This document shows positions 18,838-26,967 of a stretch of 64,000 nt of DNA, in pieces. The position numbers were made by a program, and so were the translations under genes. The DNA comes from Moraxellaceae bacterium. Lineage in GTDB: Bacteria > Pseudomonadota > Gammaproteobacteria > Pseudomonadales > Moraxellaceae. Numbering within the stretch: position 1 is the stretch's first letter; every line of letters begins with the position of its first letter. Where the stretch lies: the NCBI GenBank assembly GCA_030646295.1, contig JAUSND010000024.1, positions 186,001-250,000 of the forward strand, given 5' to 3'. Under the pieces are notes generated by a model, which saw only the letters and a list, made by a program, of their open reading frames with translations, had not been told where the DNA came from and searched no databases.

Positions 18838-19713
18838 ATGCCCGCCATGCGACTGCCCATGCGCCTGTCCACGCTGCTGCTTGCCTGCCTGCTCTGGCTG
18901 CCGTCCCTGCTGACGGCGGCAGAAGGCGATATCCAACCCGTACCGGCGCTCACCAGCCCGGTGACGGATCTGGCCGACCTCTTGCCGCCCGGCGAAGAAG
19001 ACGCCCTGACCAGCCGCCTGCAGGCCTTTTCGCTGGAAAAAGGCAGCCAGATTGCCGTGCTCATCGTGCCCACCACCCAGCCGGAAGACATTTTCAGCTA
19101 CAGCTTTCGTGTGGCCGACAACTGGAAGCTGGGCCGCAAAGGGGTGGATGACGGCGTCCTGCTGGTGATTGCCGTGCAGGACCGCAAGACCAACCTGCAG
19201 GTGGGATACGGGCTGGAAGGCGCCATTCCGGATGCCCGCGCCAAACAGATCCTGGAAGACATCATCCGGCCCCGGTTTCAGGCGGGAGACTTTCCCGGTG
19301 GCGTGAATGCCGGGGTGGACGCCCTGATGAAGCTCATCAACGGCGAGGCACTGCCCGCACCAAGCCAGGTAAAAACCGGCAATATCGACGGAAATCCCCT
19401 TCTTATCGCGATAATTGCAGGCATTTTCGTCGGACTTATTGTTCGCGCCATTTTTGGACGCTTCTTTGGCGGACTTGCCGGAGGTGGCGTGGCCCTGATC
19501 CTGGCACTGCTGCTGGGCGCCGCCATTACCGTGGCACTCATGGCGGCCGTGTTTGCCGGCCTGGGGGTTGGCGCCAACGGCAATGGTGGCCGTGGCCGCC
19601 ATGGTGGCTTTGGTGGAGGCAGCTTTGGTGGCGGGGGCTTTGGCGGAGGTGGTGGTGGATTTTCCGGCGGGGGTGGTGGCTTTGGGGGAGGCGGCGCCTC
19701 CGGAGGCTGGTAA
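18838..19713 (+). CDS. TPM-domain (YgcG-like) membrane protein with Gly-rich tail
   Basis: 291 residues. Signal peptide (LLLACLLWLPSLLTAAEG), TPM domain at ~40-170 (TDLADLLPPGEEDALTSRLQ, DDGVLLVIAVQDRKTNLQVG, YGLEGAIPDARAKQIL), two transmembrane helices (~185-245) and a Gly/Phe/Ser tail of about 50 residues ending in GGW. TPM domains have been linked to phosphatase activity and photosystem repair in plants, but the bacterial role is not established. 19 bp behind lemA; the pair is conserved in many bacteria. Confidence 0.88.
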   Translation: MPAMRLPMRLSTLLLACLLWLPSLLTAAEGDIQPVPALTSPVTDLADLLPPGEEDALTSRLQAFSLEKGSQIAVLIVPTTQPEDIFSYSFRVADNWKLGRKGVDDGVLLVIAVQDRKTNLQVGYGLEGAIPDARAKQILEDIIRPRFQAGDFPGGVNAGVDALMKLINGEALPAPSQVKTGNIDGNPLLIAIIAGIFVGLIVRAIFGRFFGGLAGGGVALILALLLGAAITVALMAAVFAGLGVGANGNGGRGRHGGFGGGSFGGGGFGGGGGGFSGGGGGFGGGGASGGW

Positions 19714-19749
19714 TATGGCCACCCGATTTTTGTCACCCCATTACGCCCA

Positions 19750-20376
19750 ATGAGCATTTCCCGAGTACTTAGCCTGGGACCTCTGGTCCCCCGTCGAGGC
19801 AATCGCCTTAGCCAGTGGATCGGCCTGATCCTGATGCACCTGATCGGCTGGCGCATGCGCGGCGAGTTCCCCAATGTGCCCAAGGGCATGCTGGTGATTG
19901 CCCCGCACACCTCCAACTACGACGGCGTTGTCTCGGTTGCCGCCATTCTGGCGCTGCGCCTGCAGCTGTTTTTCTTTGTGAAGGACAGCGCCTTCATCTG
20001 GCCGCTTGGTGGCCTGATGCGCTGGTTTGGCGCCGTGCCGGTGGACCGCGAAAGCTCCAGGGACATGGTTGGTTTTACCGCCAACCGGTACAACAACAGT
20101 GATGCCCTGATGCTGGCGATTGCCCCCGAGGGCACCCGCAAATCCTCCCCTGCCTGGAAGACCGGTTTTTACTGGATTGCCCACCGGGCTGGCGTACCCC
20201 TGATCATGGTGTCGTTTGACTACGGCAATAAAGAGGTCGTGATCCTGGGCAGCTTCACCCCGACCGGCAATATCGAGCAGGACCTGCCACTCATCATTGG
20301 CTCGTTCAAGGGCATGGTGCCGCGCCACCCCGATCGCCTGTCCGCACCCTTGCTGGCACTCAAGCAGCAGGACTGA
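19750..20376 (+). CDS. PlsC-type 1-acyl-glycerol-phosphate acyltransferase family protein
   Basis: 208 residues. The acyltransferase motifs are plain: APHTSNYDGV (HX4D catalytic pair), FGAVPVDRES (acceptor-binding) and IAPEGTRKSSPAWKTGFYWI (motif III). It would transfer acyl groups to a lysophospholipid or related acceptor at the inner membrane. Starts 36 bp behind the TPM gene, so co-transcription with lemA-TPM is likely. The acceptor cannot be named. Confidence 0.9.
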   Translation: MSISRVLSLGPLVPRRGNRLSQWIGLILMHLIGWRMRGEFPNVPKGMLVIAPHTSNYDGVVSVAAILALRLQLFFFVKDSAFIWPLGGLMRWFGAVPVDRESSRDMVGFTANRYNNSDALMLAIAPEGTRKSSPAWKTGFYWIAHRAGVPLIMVSFDYGNKEVVILGSFTPTGNIEQDLPLIIGSFKGMVPRHPDRLSAPLLALKQQD

Positions 20377-20628
20377 GCCGCAGGTCCAGCCGGCAGGCTC
20401 AGGCAAACATCCCGTACCGACAGGCGCGGGATCAGCCTGCCCTCCTTGAAAAGCCAGCCCCCTCCCCAACAGCAACACCCAAAGCAAAGCCCCTCCCCCA
20501 CTCGTCGCTTGTCCTGACAGGTCAAGCCGTCTGCTGCTGCCGGTCAATACGCCTCACCCGGCCAGAGAACAGACTCGCCTCGCTCGACCAATAAGTCACA
20601 AACAGGAAGCACGAGGGGGACAAGGACC

Positions 20629-21942
20629 ATGAACACCATTCGCAACCGCATCAGATCAATCACCAAACTCATCACCAGATCCATCACCAGCACCGGCCGC
20701 CGCCATCTGGCCACTGCCCTGGCAGGACTGGCACTTGTTGTGCCGGCCACGCAGGCACAGGCCGCCTATCAGGAGGGCTATCTCGCCCCGATGCAGGGCT
20801 GGCGCATCATGCAGCCGGACTACCCGAGCACGCATGCGCTGGACGCCATTTCCTATGAGTGGGATTACTTCATGATCCACTCCGACACCTTCAACGGCAT
20901 TGTCGGCTACGTGCTGGCCAACCCCCGGCACAAGGCCGCCCCGCTCGACTGGGCACTGCTGCCGCTGGGCAACAATGTCGGCATTGTGGGTGAAATTCCC
21001 GGCCAGAAACCCATCGCCAACTACGTCAACATGGGACTGGACAACAGCAATGTGAACGGCACGCTGCGCGGCATGACCTCAACCGGCAGCAACGGCCAGT
21101 ACATTGATTACCGCGCCATGCCCGGTGGCGGCCCGAACGGTGTTGATGCACTGCACCTGCGCGGTCGCACGGCCGATTTCGAGTGGGACCTGATCGTTAC
21201 GCAGGACATGGCCGACCGTGACTGGCAGCGCCCGATCACCGGCGCGTTCACCACTGCGTTTGGCTCGGACATCGGCGTGATTTCGCCCTCCGAATTCTGG
21301 AACGTGGACATGGTCTGGCCCCGCACCAACGTGAACGGCTGGGTAAAAACCCTGGGCAACAACCAGGTGATCCAGGTGAACGGCAAGGGCTATCGCGAGA
21401 ACAGCTGGGGCCGCTACATGCTGTCGGTGGATGGCTGGGATTTCATGGTGTTTGGTGAAGACTCCTCCAGCGGCGTGATGGGCGCCTTCCAGACGTACCA
21501 CAAGTCCGCCATCATGGATAACCTGGACATCAGCTTTTACGATCAGGGCCAGTTGCAAACCATCCGCTACGAAACAAAGGACAAGGAACTGGGCTGGTAT
21601 CACCCGGACTGGAAGTGGGATGGCGAGGCCAACTCCTGCGTGCCCACCAACACCAAAGTCCGCGCAAAGAACGGCATGTACACCGTCGATCTTGATGTGG
21701 CAATCGGCAACCGTCAGCGTCCCATGCTGACCAACATGACCGTTGGCACATCCATCTTTTTCATCCAGGAACACTTCCCCACCGTGACCGGCACCATCCG
21801 CCGTGCCAACGGCACGGTAGTGAAAACCTTCACCGCCCGTGCCGGTGGCGAATTTGCCCGCACCAAGGACATTGCCCTGTGGCACTCCGGCCTGTGGTGC
21901 AACCTGTGGGGTGACAACAACCACAAGGCAGCCATGCCCTGA
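20629..21942 (+). CDS. Exported beta-rich protein, CrtC/AttH-lipocalin-like
   Basis: 437 residues with a long basic n-region and signal peptide (LATALAGLALVVPATQAQA). The body is rich in Trp, Gly and Asp. The motif GKGYRENSWGRYML resembles the GxGYxxHNWG element of carotenoid 1,2-hydratase/AttH-type double lipocalins, and WDFMVFGEDSSSGVMGAFQT fits the same fold. The similarity is by eye and does not give a substrate. The gene is alone, preceded by a 252-bp intergenic stretch with no recognisable feature, with AAGGA just before the ATG and a strong terminator behind. Confidence 0.6.
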   Translation: MNTIRNRIRSITKLITRSITSTGRRHLATALAGLALVVPATQAQAAYQEGYLAPMQGWRIMQPDYPSTHALDAISYEWDYFMIHSDTFNGIVGYVLANPRHKAAPLDWALLPLGNNVGIVGEIPGQKPIANYVNMGLDNSNVNGTLRGMTSTGSNGQYIDYRAMPGGGPNGVDALHLRGRTADFEWDLIVTQDMADRDWQRPITGAFTTAFGSDIGVISPSEFWNVDMVWPRTNVNGWVKTLGNNQVIQVNGKGYRENSWGRYMLSVDGWDFMVFGEDSSSGVMGAFQTYHKSAIMDNLDISFYDQGQLQTIRYETKDKELGWYHPDWKWDGEANSCVPTNTKVRAKNGMYTVDLDVAIGNRQRPMLTNMTVGTSIFFIQEHFPTVTGTIRRANGTVVKTFTARAGGEFARTKDIALWHSGLWCNLWGDNNHKAAMP

Positions 21943-21958
21943 TAGCTGGCCCTGCCAG

Positions 21959-21998
21959 ATAAAAAGCCCCGGCATTGACGTGCCGGGGCTTTTTATTG
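21959..21998 (+). terminator. Terminator
   Basis: AAAAAGCCCCGGCA TTGACG TGCCGGGGCTTTTTATT; strong GC stem with T-run, 17 nt after the stop codon. Confidence 0.9.
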
Positions 21999-22209
21999 CG
22001 TCACTACTTCAAGCCGCCCTGATTGAAGCCCCCTGCTTCAATCGCCCAGCTTCAAAGCCACTGTTTCAAACCCTGCTCTACTCACGCCCCAACACCCTCC
22101 TTCCGACGAATGGATGTCCGATTTTGTTTATCCTCGCGCGATACTCAAAAAACGGGCTTAACTCATGTGACCAGACCCGCATAACAACAAGAACCGTTAA
22201 AAGGCCGCC

Positions 22210-23262
22210 ATGACAGGACTACCCGCCACGCCACGCTGGTTTGTGTCATCACCGATCATCAACGAACTGCTGCGCTGGACCCGCTCACAGGGACTGGATG
22301 ACGCCACGTTTCTTCAGGCCAGCGGCATTTCTGCCGAGCAGCTGCAAAACCAGGCCGGCAAGCTTGATGCAATGCAGGTGGAGAGAGGCATCTGCCTGGC
22401 ACTGACACAAATCGATGACCCGCTGGTGGGCCTGCACCTCTCGCCAAAACTCAACATCACGGCGCTGGGCGTCATCGGCTTCATTGCGCAAACCAGCAAC
22501 ACGCTGGGCGACCTCATCAATTCCGTCATCCGGTTTGGCAATCTGGTGGGCGATGTCGGCGTACCGGCATTGCACCACGAACCCGGCACCGTCACATGGA
22601 CATGGGACTGCAAGTTTCAGGACCCGGTGATGGTGCGGCAGGCGACCGAATGCATACTGGGTTGCTGGGCCGGCCTGCTGCGCCAGCGCAAAAAATCCAA
22701 GACCTCCATCCTGCTGGGCGTGCACTTCAAGCATGCGCTGCCGGCGCCAGAGCTGGAGAAGGAATACCAGCGCTTTTTTGGTTGCCCGGTGTATTTCAAC
22801 CAGCCGCAATCGGGACTGGTATTGCCCACGCGCAACCTGACAGATGCCATGAGCCTGGCCGATCCCAACCTGCACCAGATGCTGGCCATGCACGCCGAAC
22901 AACAACTGCAGGCGCAGCAACACAGTGAATCGCTTGCCGACAAGGTGCGTGCGCAACTGCATGCGGTGCTGGCACAAAACATGACGCCGGTGCGTGATGA
23001 CATTGCCGAAATGCTCGGCATGAGTGGGCGCACGCTGCACAGAAAACTGGAAGAAAGCGGCAACAGTTTTCGTGAGCTGATGGACGAGGTACGACTGGAG
23101 ATTGCACGGGCCGCATTGCGTGAACAGCAGCCCACCATCTGCCAGCTGGGCCAGCAACTGGGCTTTCAGGAAAGCCAGTCATTCATCCGCTGGTTCAAGC
23201 AGCAACAAGGCATGACGCCGGGCGAATTCCGGATGAGCCAGGAAGGCTGCCAGCCCTCCTGA
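22210..23262 (+). CDS. AraC family regulator with arabinose-binding-type N-terminus
   Basis: 350 residues. N-terminal ~200 residues match the PF12625-type sensor seen in OruR/ArgR-like regulators (ITALGVIGFIAQTSNTLGDL). C-terminal double helix-turn-helix: VRDDIAEMLGMSGRTLHRKL and TICQLGQQLGFQESQSFIRW then FKQQQGMTPGEFR. Probably an activator of a lipid or aromatic pathway, but no target can be named. The 210 bp before it hold the imperfect hairpin GATTGAAG/CTTCAATC (22021-22043). Convergent with the HAD gene. Confidence 0.88.
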   Translation: MTGLPATPRWFVSSPIINELLRWTRSQGLDDATFLQASGISAEQLQNQAGKLDAMQVERGICLALTQIDDPLVGLHLSPKLNITALGVIGFIAQTSNTLGDLINSVIRFGNLVGDVGVPALHHEPGTVTWTWDCKFQDPVMVRQATECILGCWAGLLRQRKKSKTSILLGVHFKHALPAPELEKEYQRFFGCPVYFNQPQSGLVLPTRNLTDAMSLADPNLHQMLAMHAEQQLQAQQHSESLADKVRAQLHAVLAQNMTPVRDDIAEMLGMSGRTLHRKLEESGNSFRELMDEVRLEIARAALREQQPTICQLGQQLGFQESQSFIRWFKQQQGMTPGEFRMSQEGCQPS

Positions 23263-23298
23263 CCCAAACGGCCAGCACACATCCAACTGTAGCCCGAC

Positions 23299-24261
23299 TC
23301 ACATACAGGAGGCGTTCGGGGTATTCACCACCACCGTACTGTAGTGATAGGTGTAATCCCCGGTAATCGGCTGCGTGCCGTCCACGCCTGCATTTTCACC
23401 AATAATCCAGGTGTCTGCCTTGGGAATACCGCCATCGGCATAAGCACCAATATCGGTTGTCGCATTGCCGTAGGCACGCACAATGTTAAGGCCCACCGTA
23501 TTGCGCAGGTACTTCACGTAATCCGTCTTGTGCTGCTGCGTATTGGATGGAACGGGGCCGTCACCATAAGGGTTGCTGCGGTAGTGCCATGACAGCAGGC
23601 CCACCCGGTCAAACCACTCACGACCATCCTTTGTTACCCAGTACGGGCGCGCCGTCAGGTAAACAATCTGGTAGCCCTTGGCCTTGTAGGCATTCACCGT
23701 CTGCGTGGCGTAACCATAGGCGGCTGCCGTTTTTACACCAACGTAATCGGCATAAGCCTCAAAATCATTAATGGTGAGTGTGCCGTCGATATCAAACAGG
23801 ACCGTCTGGCGCCCCGGCTCGACCACACTCAGGTAGCCATTCACCGTCGACAAGTCACCCTCCACCACCATGCGCACCTGATATTCCCCCACAGGACGCA
23901 CACCGATATTGGCCGTGATCTTGCCATCGGAGTTGGTGGTGTGACGGCCAATGTACTGCCAGTTGTTCATGCCGGTACCGGCCAGATACACATGCACGTA
24001 CTCGCCCTCCAGATCCTTGTGCAGGACGGCATCGTAATCAAACTTGCCTACCACCACGGCGGCATCACCCGACTTCACCATCTGGTCATGCACCATGTGC
24101 CACGGCTTGTAGACACTGGCCAGAATGGTATTGCCGAAATTGCGGAATGATTTTTTTGCCGGCTTGGTAAATGCCGGCGTGTTAACCGGGCTGGTGTAAT
24201 CGGGGCACTGGGCCACCGCAAATGCCGGCAGCAGCAGGCCGGCCAGAATGAGTGCGCGCAT
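23299..24261 (-). CDS. Exported HAD-superfamily, lipin/LNS2-like phosphatase
   Basis: 320 residues from ATG 24261 (AAGGAG at good spacing). Signal peptide MRALILAGLLLPAFAVAQ. Residues ~30-150: beta-sandwich region (AAVVVGKFDYDAVLHKDLEG). Residues ~160-315: HAD domain with motif I VLFDIDGTLTIND, motif II YLTARPYW and a C-terminal AYGNATTDIGAYADGGIP. This layout resembles the LNS2 domain of lipin/Smp2 phosphatidate phosphatases; a role in phospholipid turnover in the periplasm is inference. Confidence 0.78.
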   Translation of the reverse strand: MRALILAGLLLPAFAVAQCPDYTSPVNTPAFTKPAKKSFRNFGNTILASVYKPWHMVHDQMVKSGDAAVVVGKFDYDAVLHKDLEGEYVHVYLAGTGMNNWQYIGRHTTNSDGKITANIGVRPVGEYQVRMVVEGDLSTVNGYLSVVEPGRQTVLFDIDGTLTINDFEAYADYVGVKTAAAYGYATQTVNAYKAKGYQIVYLTARPYWVTKDGREWFDRVGLLSWHYRSNPYGDGPVPSNTQQHKTDYVKYLRNTVGLNIVRAYGNATTDIGAYADGGIPKADTWIIGENAGVDGTQPITGDYTYHYSTVVVNTPNASCM

Positions 24262-24555
24262 GACAACTCCTTTTTGACGGAATATTCCTGGGGAAAATCG
24301 ATTGCGACGAATCGCGACGTATTTTCTAGCACGCACGCATGACGTAATTAGTCACGCAAAATGCCAGTGCGACACGAATACGGACAACCGCACCCGTGCG
24401 GCCTGTTTCCCCCTCCCGAAGGAGGGCAAGCACCACCATGAATACGGTGTGACTGGCTGTCAGCGGAAACCGGAAAGGGAAAAATCAAAGGAATGGAATA
24501 ACGTGGCGGGCAATTTTGCGTGGCGACATTTCGGCAATGTTTTTTCAGCCCCGTA

Positions 24556-24660
24556 TCAGGCGGCCCCGTCCAGCCCCACTGCACGGCAGGCGGCATCGGC
24601 AAAAAACTCCCTGAGTGATTCCAGCGGTACCGTGCGCTGGCCCGCCAGCCAGTGACGTGC
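24556..24660 (-). pseudogene. C-terminal remnant of an unidentified gene
   Basis: About 35 codons read as a natural protein tail (ARHWLAGQRTVPLESLREFF) ending in a stop, but the frame upstream is only the shadow of the opposite gene fragment. The fragment is too short to name. It abuts the DUF4442 remnant back to back. The 294 bp between the HAD gene start and this remnant contain no gene. Confidence 0.35.
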
Positions 24661-24876
24661 GTATTCGTGCCCACGGGCGCCCGCTGGATTCCCAGCGGCA
24701 TGACCGTGCAATACCTGGCCAAGGCCAAGACCGATCTGGTGGCCACCTCTGACGGCAGCGGCATCGACTGGAGCCATGAAGGCAGCATCGTGGTGCCCGT
24801 GATTGTCAGGGACACCAACAATACCGAGGTGTTCCGCGCCGACATCACCATGAACGTGAAGCACGCCAAGGCCTGA
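24661..24876 (+). pseudogene. C-terminal half of a DUF4442 hot-dog thioesterase
   Basis: The frame GMTVQYLAKAKTDLVATSDG onward, then SIVVPVIVRDTNNTEVFRAD, matches the second half of DUF4442/PaaI-like thioesterases, but the N-terminal half with the active-site helix is absent. The 5' side joins directly to the opposite-strand remnant, so one deletion probably removed the heads of two divergent genes. A GC hairpin without T-run follows at 24887-24908. Confidence 0.55.
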
Positions 24877-25061
24877 GACTTGTACAAAGCCCCGGCACAC
24901 CGCCGGGGCGACTGCCTCTTTCGCCACGCCATCCCAAAATCAGCTTCACCCCAGTTCAACCCCATCCCCACACCACCATTCGTCACCCGCGTGATTGACC
25001 TGCTGGCAGCACGGGCCTATTTTGTATCGAACGCTACAAAACAAAGCAAACAGGCCGGCCC

Positions 25062-25763
25062 ATGGCAAGACCACGACAGATTGACGACAACAAGCTGCTG
25101 CAGCGCGCCATGATGGTGTTCTGGCAGAACGGCTTTGGCGCCACCGGCATTCGCGAGCTGGAAGATGCCACCGGGCTGCGTGCCCCCAGCCTGTACAACC
25201 GCTTTGGTTCGAAAGAAGGGCTGTTTGAAGCTGCCCTCGAACATTACCTGCAGATGGTCGTGGGCTGGCGTGTCCGGCATTTTCTGGAGGGTGCAGATGC
25301 CGTGCCGCCGGATGATCGCGACCGCAAGGAAGCCTATGACAAACAGGATGCCCTTGCCGGCCTGCGCCGCTTTCTGGAAACCACCTACGATTATGCAGAC
25401 AGCAAGCACCCGGCCATGGCCTGCCTGCTGGTGAATACCTCGATGGAAATGGGCGGCACGCAAGGCGCGGTGGATGCTGTGCTGCTGCGGGGTGCGCAAA
25501 AGATTCGTGCAGGATTTGAACACAACCTGCAACGCCTGCAACGCGATGGTCGCCTGCCGGCAGACACCGACATTTCTACACACGCCGAACACCTGCAACT
25601 GTGCCTGCAGGGTCTGCTGGTCAGCAGCCGCATGGACGAAGACAAGGCATCACTGGCCCGTAAGGTCCGCCTGATCCTTTCCACCCTGCCGCTCATTGCG
25701 CCCACGCCATCCACAGTGCCATCAACACCGCCATCAACGCTGCCAAGGAAGAAATCCCCATGA
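25062..25763 (+). CDS. TetR family regulator of the dehalogenase gene
   Basis: 233 residues. HTH: NKLLQRAMMVFWQNGFGATG and IRELEDATGLRAPSLYNRFG. The C-terminus resembles AcrR-type ligand domains (HPAMACLLVNTSMEMG). Its stop overlaps the start of the haloalkane dehalogenase by four bases (ATGA), so regulator and enzyme are made from one mRNA with coupled translation. Autoregulated control of the pair is likely. The last ~25 residues are Pro/Thr/Ser-rich. Confidence 0.9.
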   Translation: MARPRQIDDNKLLQRAMMVFWQNGFGATGIRELEDATGLRAPSLYNRFGSKEGLFEAALEHYLQMVVGWRVRHFLEGADAVPPDDRDRKEAYDKQDALAGLRRFLETTYDYADSKHPAMACLLVNTSMEMGGTQGAVDAVLLRGAQKIRAGFEHNLQRLQRDGRLPADTDISTHAEHLQLCLQGLLVSSRMDEDKASLARKVRLILSTLPLIAPTPSTVPSTPPSTLPRKKSP

Positions 25764-26680
25764 AATTCCTGCGTACCCCTGATGAACGTTTTGCCAACCT
25801 GCCCGGCTACGCCTTTGCACCGCATTACCTGATGGTGGACGACACCGAAGGTGGCGAACTGCGCATGCATTATCTGGATGAAGGGCAAGCGGATGCGCCC
25901 GTTGTGCTGATGCTGCACGGCGAACCGTCATGGAGTTTTTTGTACCGCAAGATGATTCCGCTGGTGACTGCCGCCGGGTATCGCGTGATTGCGCCCGACC
26001 TGATCGGCTTTGGCCGCTCCGACAAGCCCACGCAGCGCACGGATTACACCTATCAGCGTCATGTCGACTGGGTACGTTCGTTACTGCTGCAACTGGGCCT
26101 TACCAACATCACGCTGGTGTGCCAGGACTGGGGTGGGCTGATCGGGCTGCGTCTGGTTGGCGAACACCCGGAGTTGTTTGCCCGTGTGGTGGCTGCCAAT
26201 ACCATGCTGCCAACCGGCGACTTTCATCCTGGCGAGGCCTTTCTTAAATGGCAGGAGTTTTCGCAGACAATCCCGGTATTCACAACCGGAAGGATCGTGG
26301 CCGGCGGCTGTGCAACACCGCTGTCAGACGACGTGGTGGCCGCGTATGACGCGCCATTTCCGGACGAAAGCTACAAGGAGGGTGCGCGACAGTTTCCAAA
26401 GCTGGTGCCGGTCACGCCGGATGATCCCGCCACCCCGGCAAATCGCGCCGCGTGGCAAGTGCTGTTCCAGTTTCACAAACCGTTTCTGTGCGCCTTCAGC
26501 GACAAGGACAAGATCACCGCTGCGGCAGAGCCCGTGTTGCGCAAGCTGATCCCCGGTTGCGCGGGGCAGCCGCACACCACCATCGAGAATGGCGGACACT
26601 TTCTGCAGGAAGATCAGGGCGAGACACTGGCCAAGGTGGTGGTGGATTTCATGCAGGCAACCGCCGGCTCGGCCAACTGA
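25760..26680 (+). CDS. Haloalkane dehalogenase, subfamily HLD-I
   Basis: 306 residues, alpha/beta hydrolase that hydrolyses carbon-halogen bonds to alcohol and halide. Visible: oxyanion region MLHGEPSWSFLYRKM, nucleophile Asp123 in VCQDWGGLIGL with the adjacent halide-binding Trp, a cap-domain Trp in AFLKWQEFSQ as second halide ligand, Asp250 in FSDKDKIT as acid after beta-7, and His280 in ENGGHFLQED. The Asp-His-Asp triad with the acid in this place is that of DhlA/HLD-I. The natural substrate is unknown; close epoxide hydrolases lack the paired Trp. Confidence 0.9.
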   Translation: MKFLRTPDERFANLPGYAFAPHYLMVDDTEGGELRMHYLDEGQADAPVVLMLHGEPSWSFLYRKMIPLVTAAGYRVIAPDLIGFGRSDKPTQRTDYTYQRHVDWVRSLLLQLGLTNITLVCQDWGGLIGLRLVGEHPELFARVVAANTMLPTGDFHPGEAFLKWQEFSQTIPVFTTGRIVAGGCATPLSDDVVAAYDAPFPDESYKEGARQFPKLVPVTPDDPATPANRAAWQVLFQFHKPFLCAFSDKDKITAAAEPVLRKLIPGCAGQPHTTIENGGHFLQEDQGETLAKVVVDFMQATAGSAN

Positions 26681-26834
26681 CACCCCGGGCGGTGAGGTCG
26701 CCGGCAGGCCTCCTCACCCCCGCTACAGCCCCGCTGCGGCCCCTGCCCGACCGGAATACAGCCCCGGAAATACCCCCGGCGACCATCATCACGTAAAAAA
26801 ATGACGAACATGGCCCCGGAGGCCCCGTCCTTTC

Positions 26835-26863
26835 TTAACTTGCGCCCCGCCTTCCGCTACAAT
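26835..26863 (+). promoter_or_regulatory. Sigma-70 promoter of acnB
   Basis: TTAACT at 26835-26840, 17-bp spacer, TACAAT at 26858-26863. It leaves a leader of about 95 nt before the GTG start. Nothing else is visible in the 287 bp between the dehalogenase and acnB. Confidence 0.7.
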
Positions 26864-26967
26864 TCGCGCCTGTTTTTTCACCAGTTGTACCGACTCCGGC
26901 GCGTTCAGGGCCACAAGCTCTGTCCGTTTCAGCCGGCATAACCATTCAGCCAGTAGAGGAAGCCACC

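Noticed and set aside
24887..24908. Hairpin GCCCCGGC/GCCGGGGC as terminator of the DUF4442 remnant
   Set aside because: No T-run follows; probably an inactive or degraded terminator.
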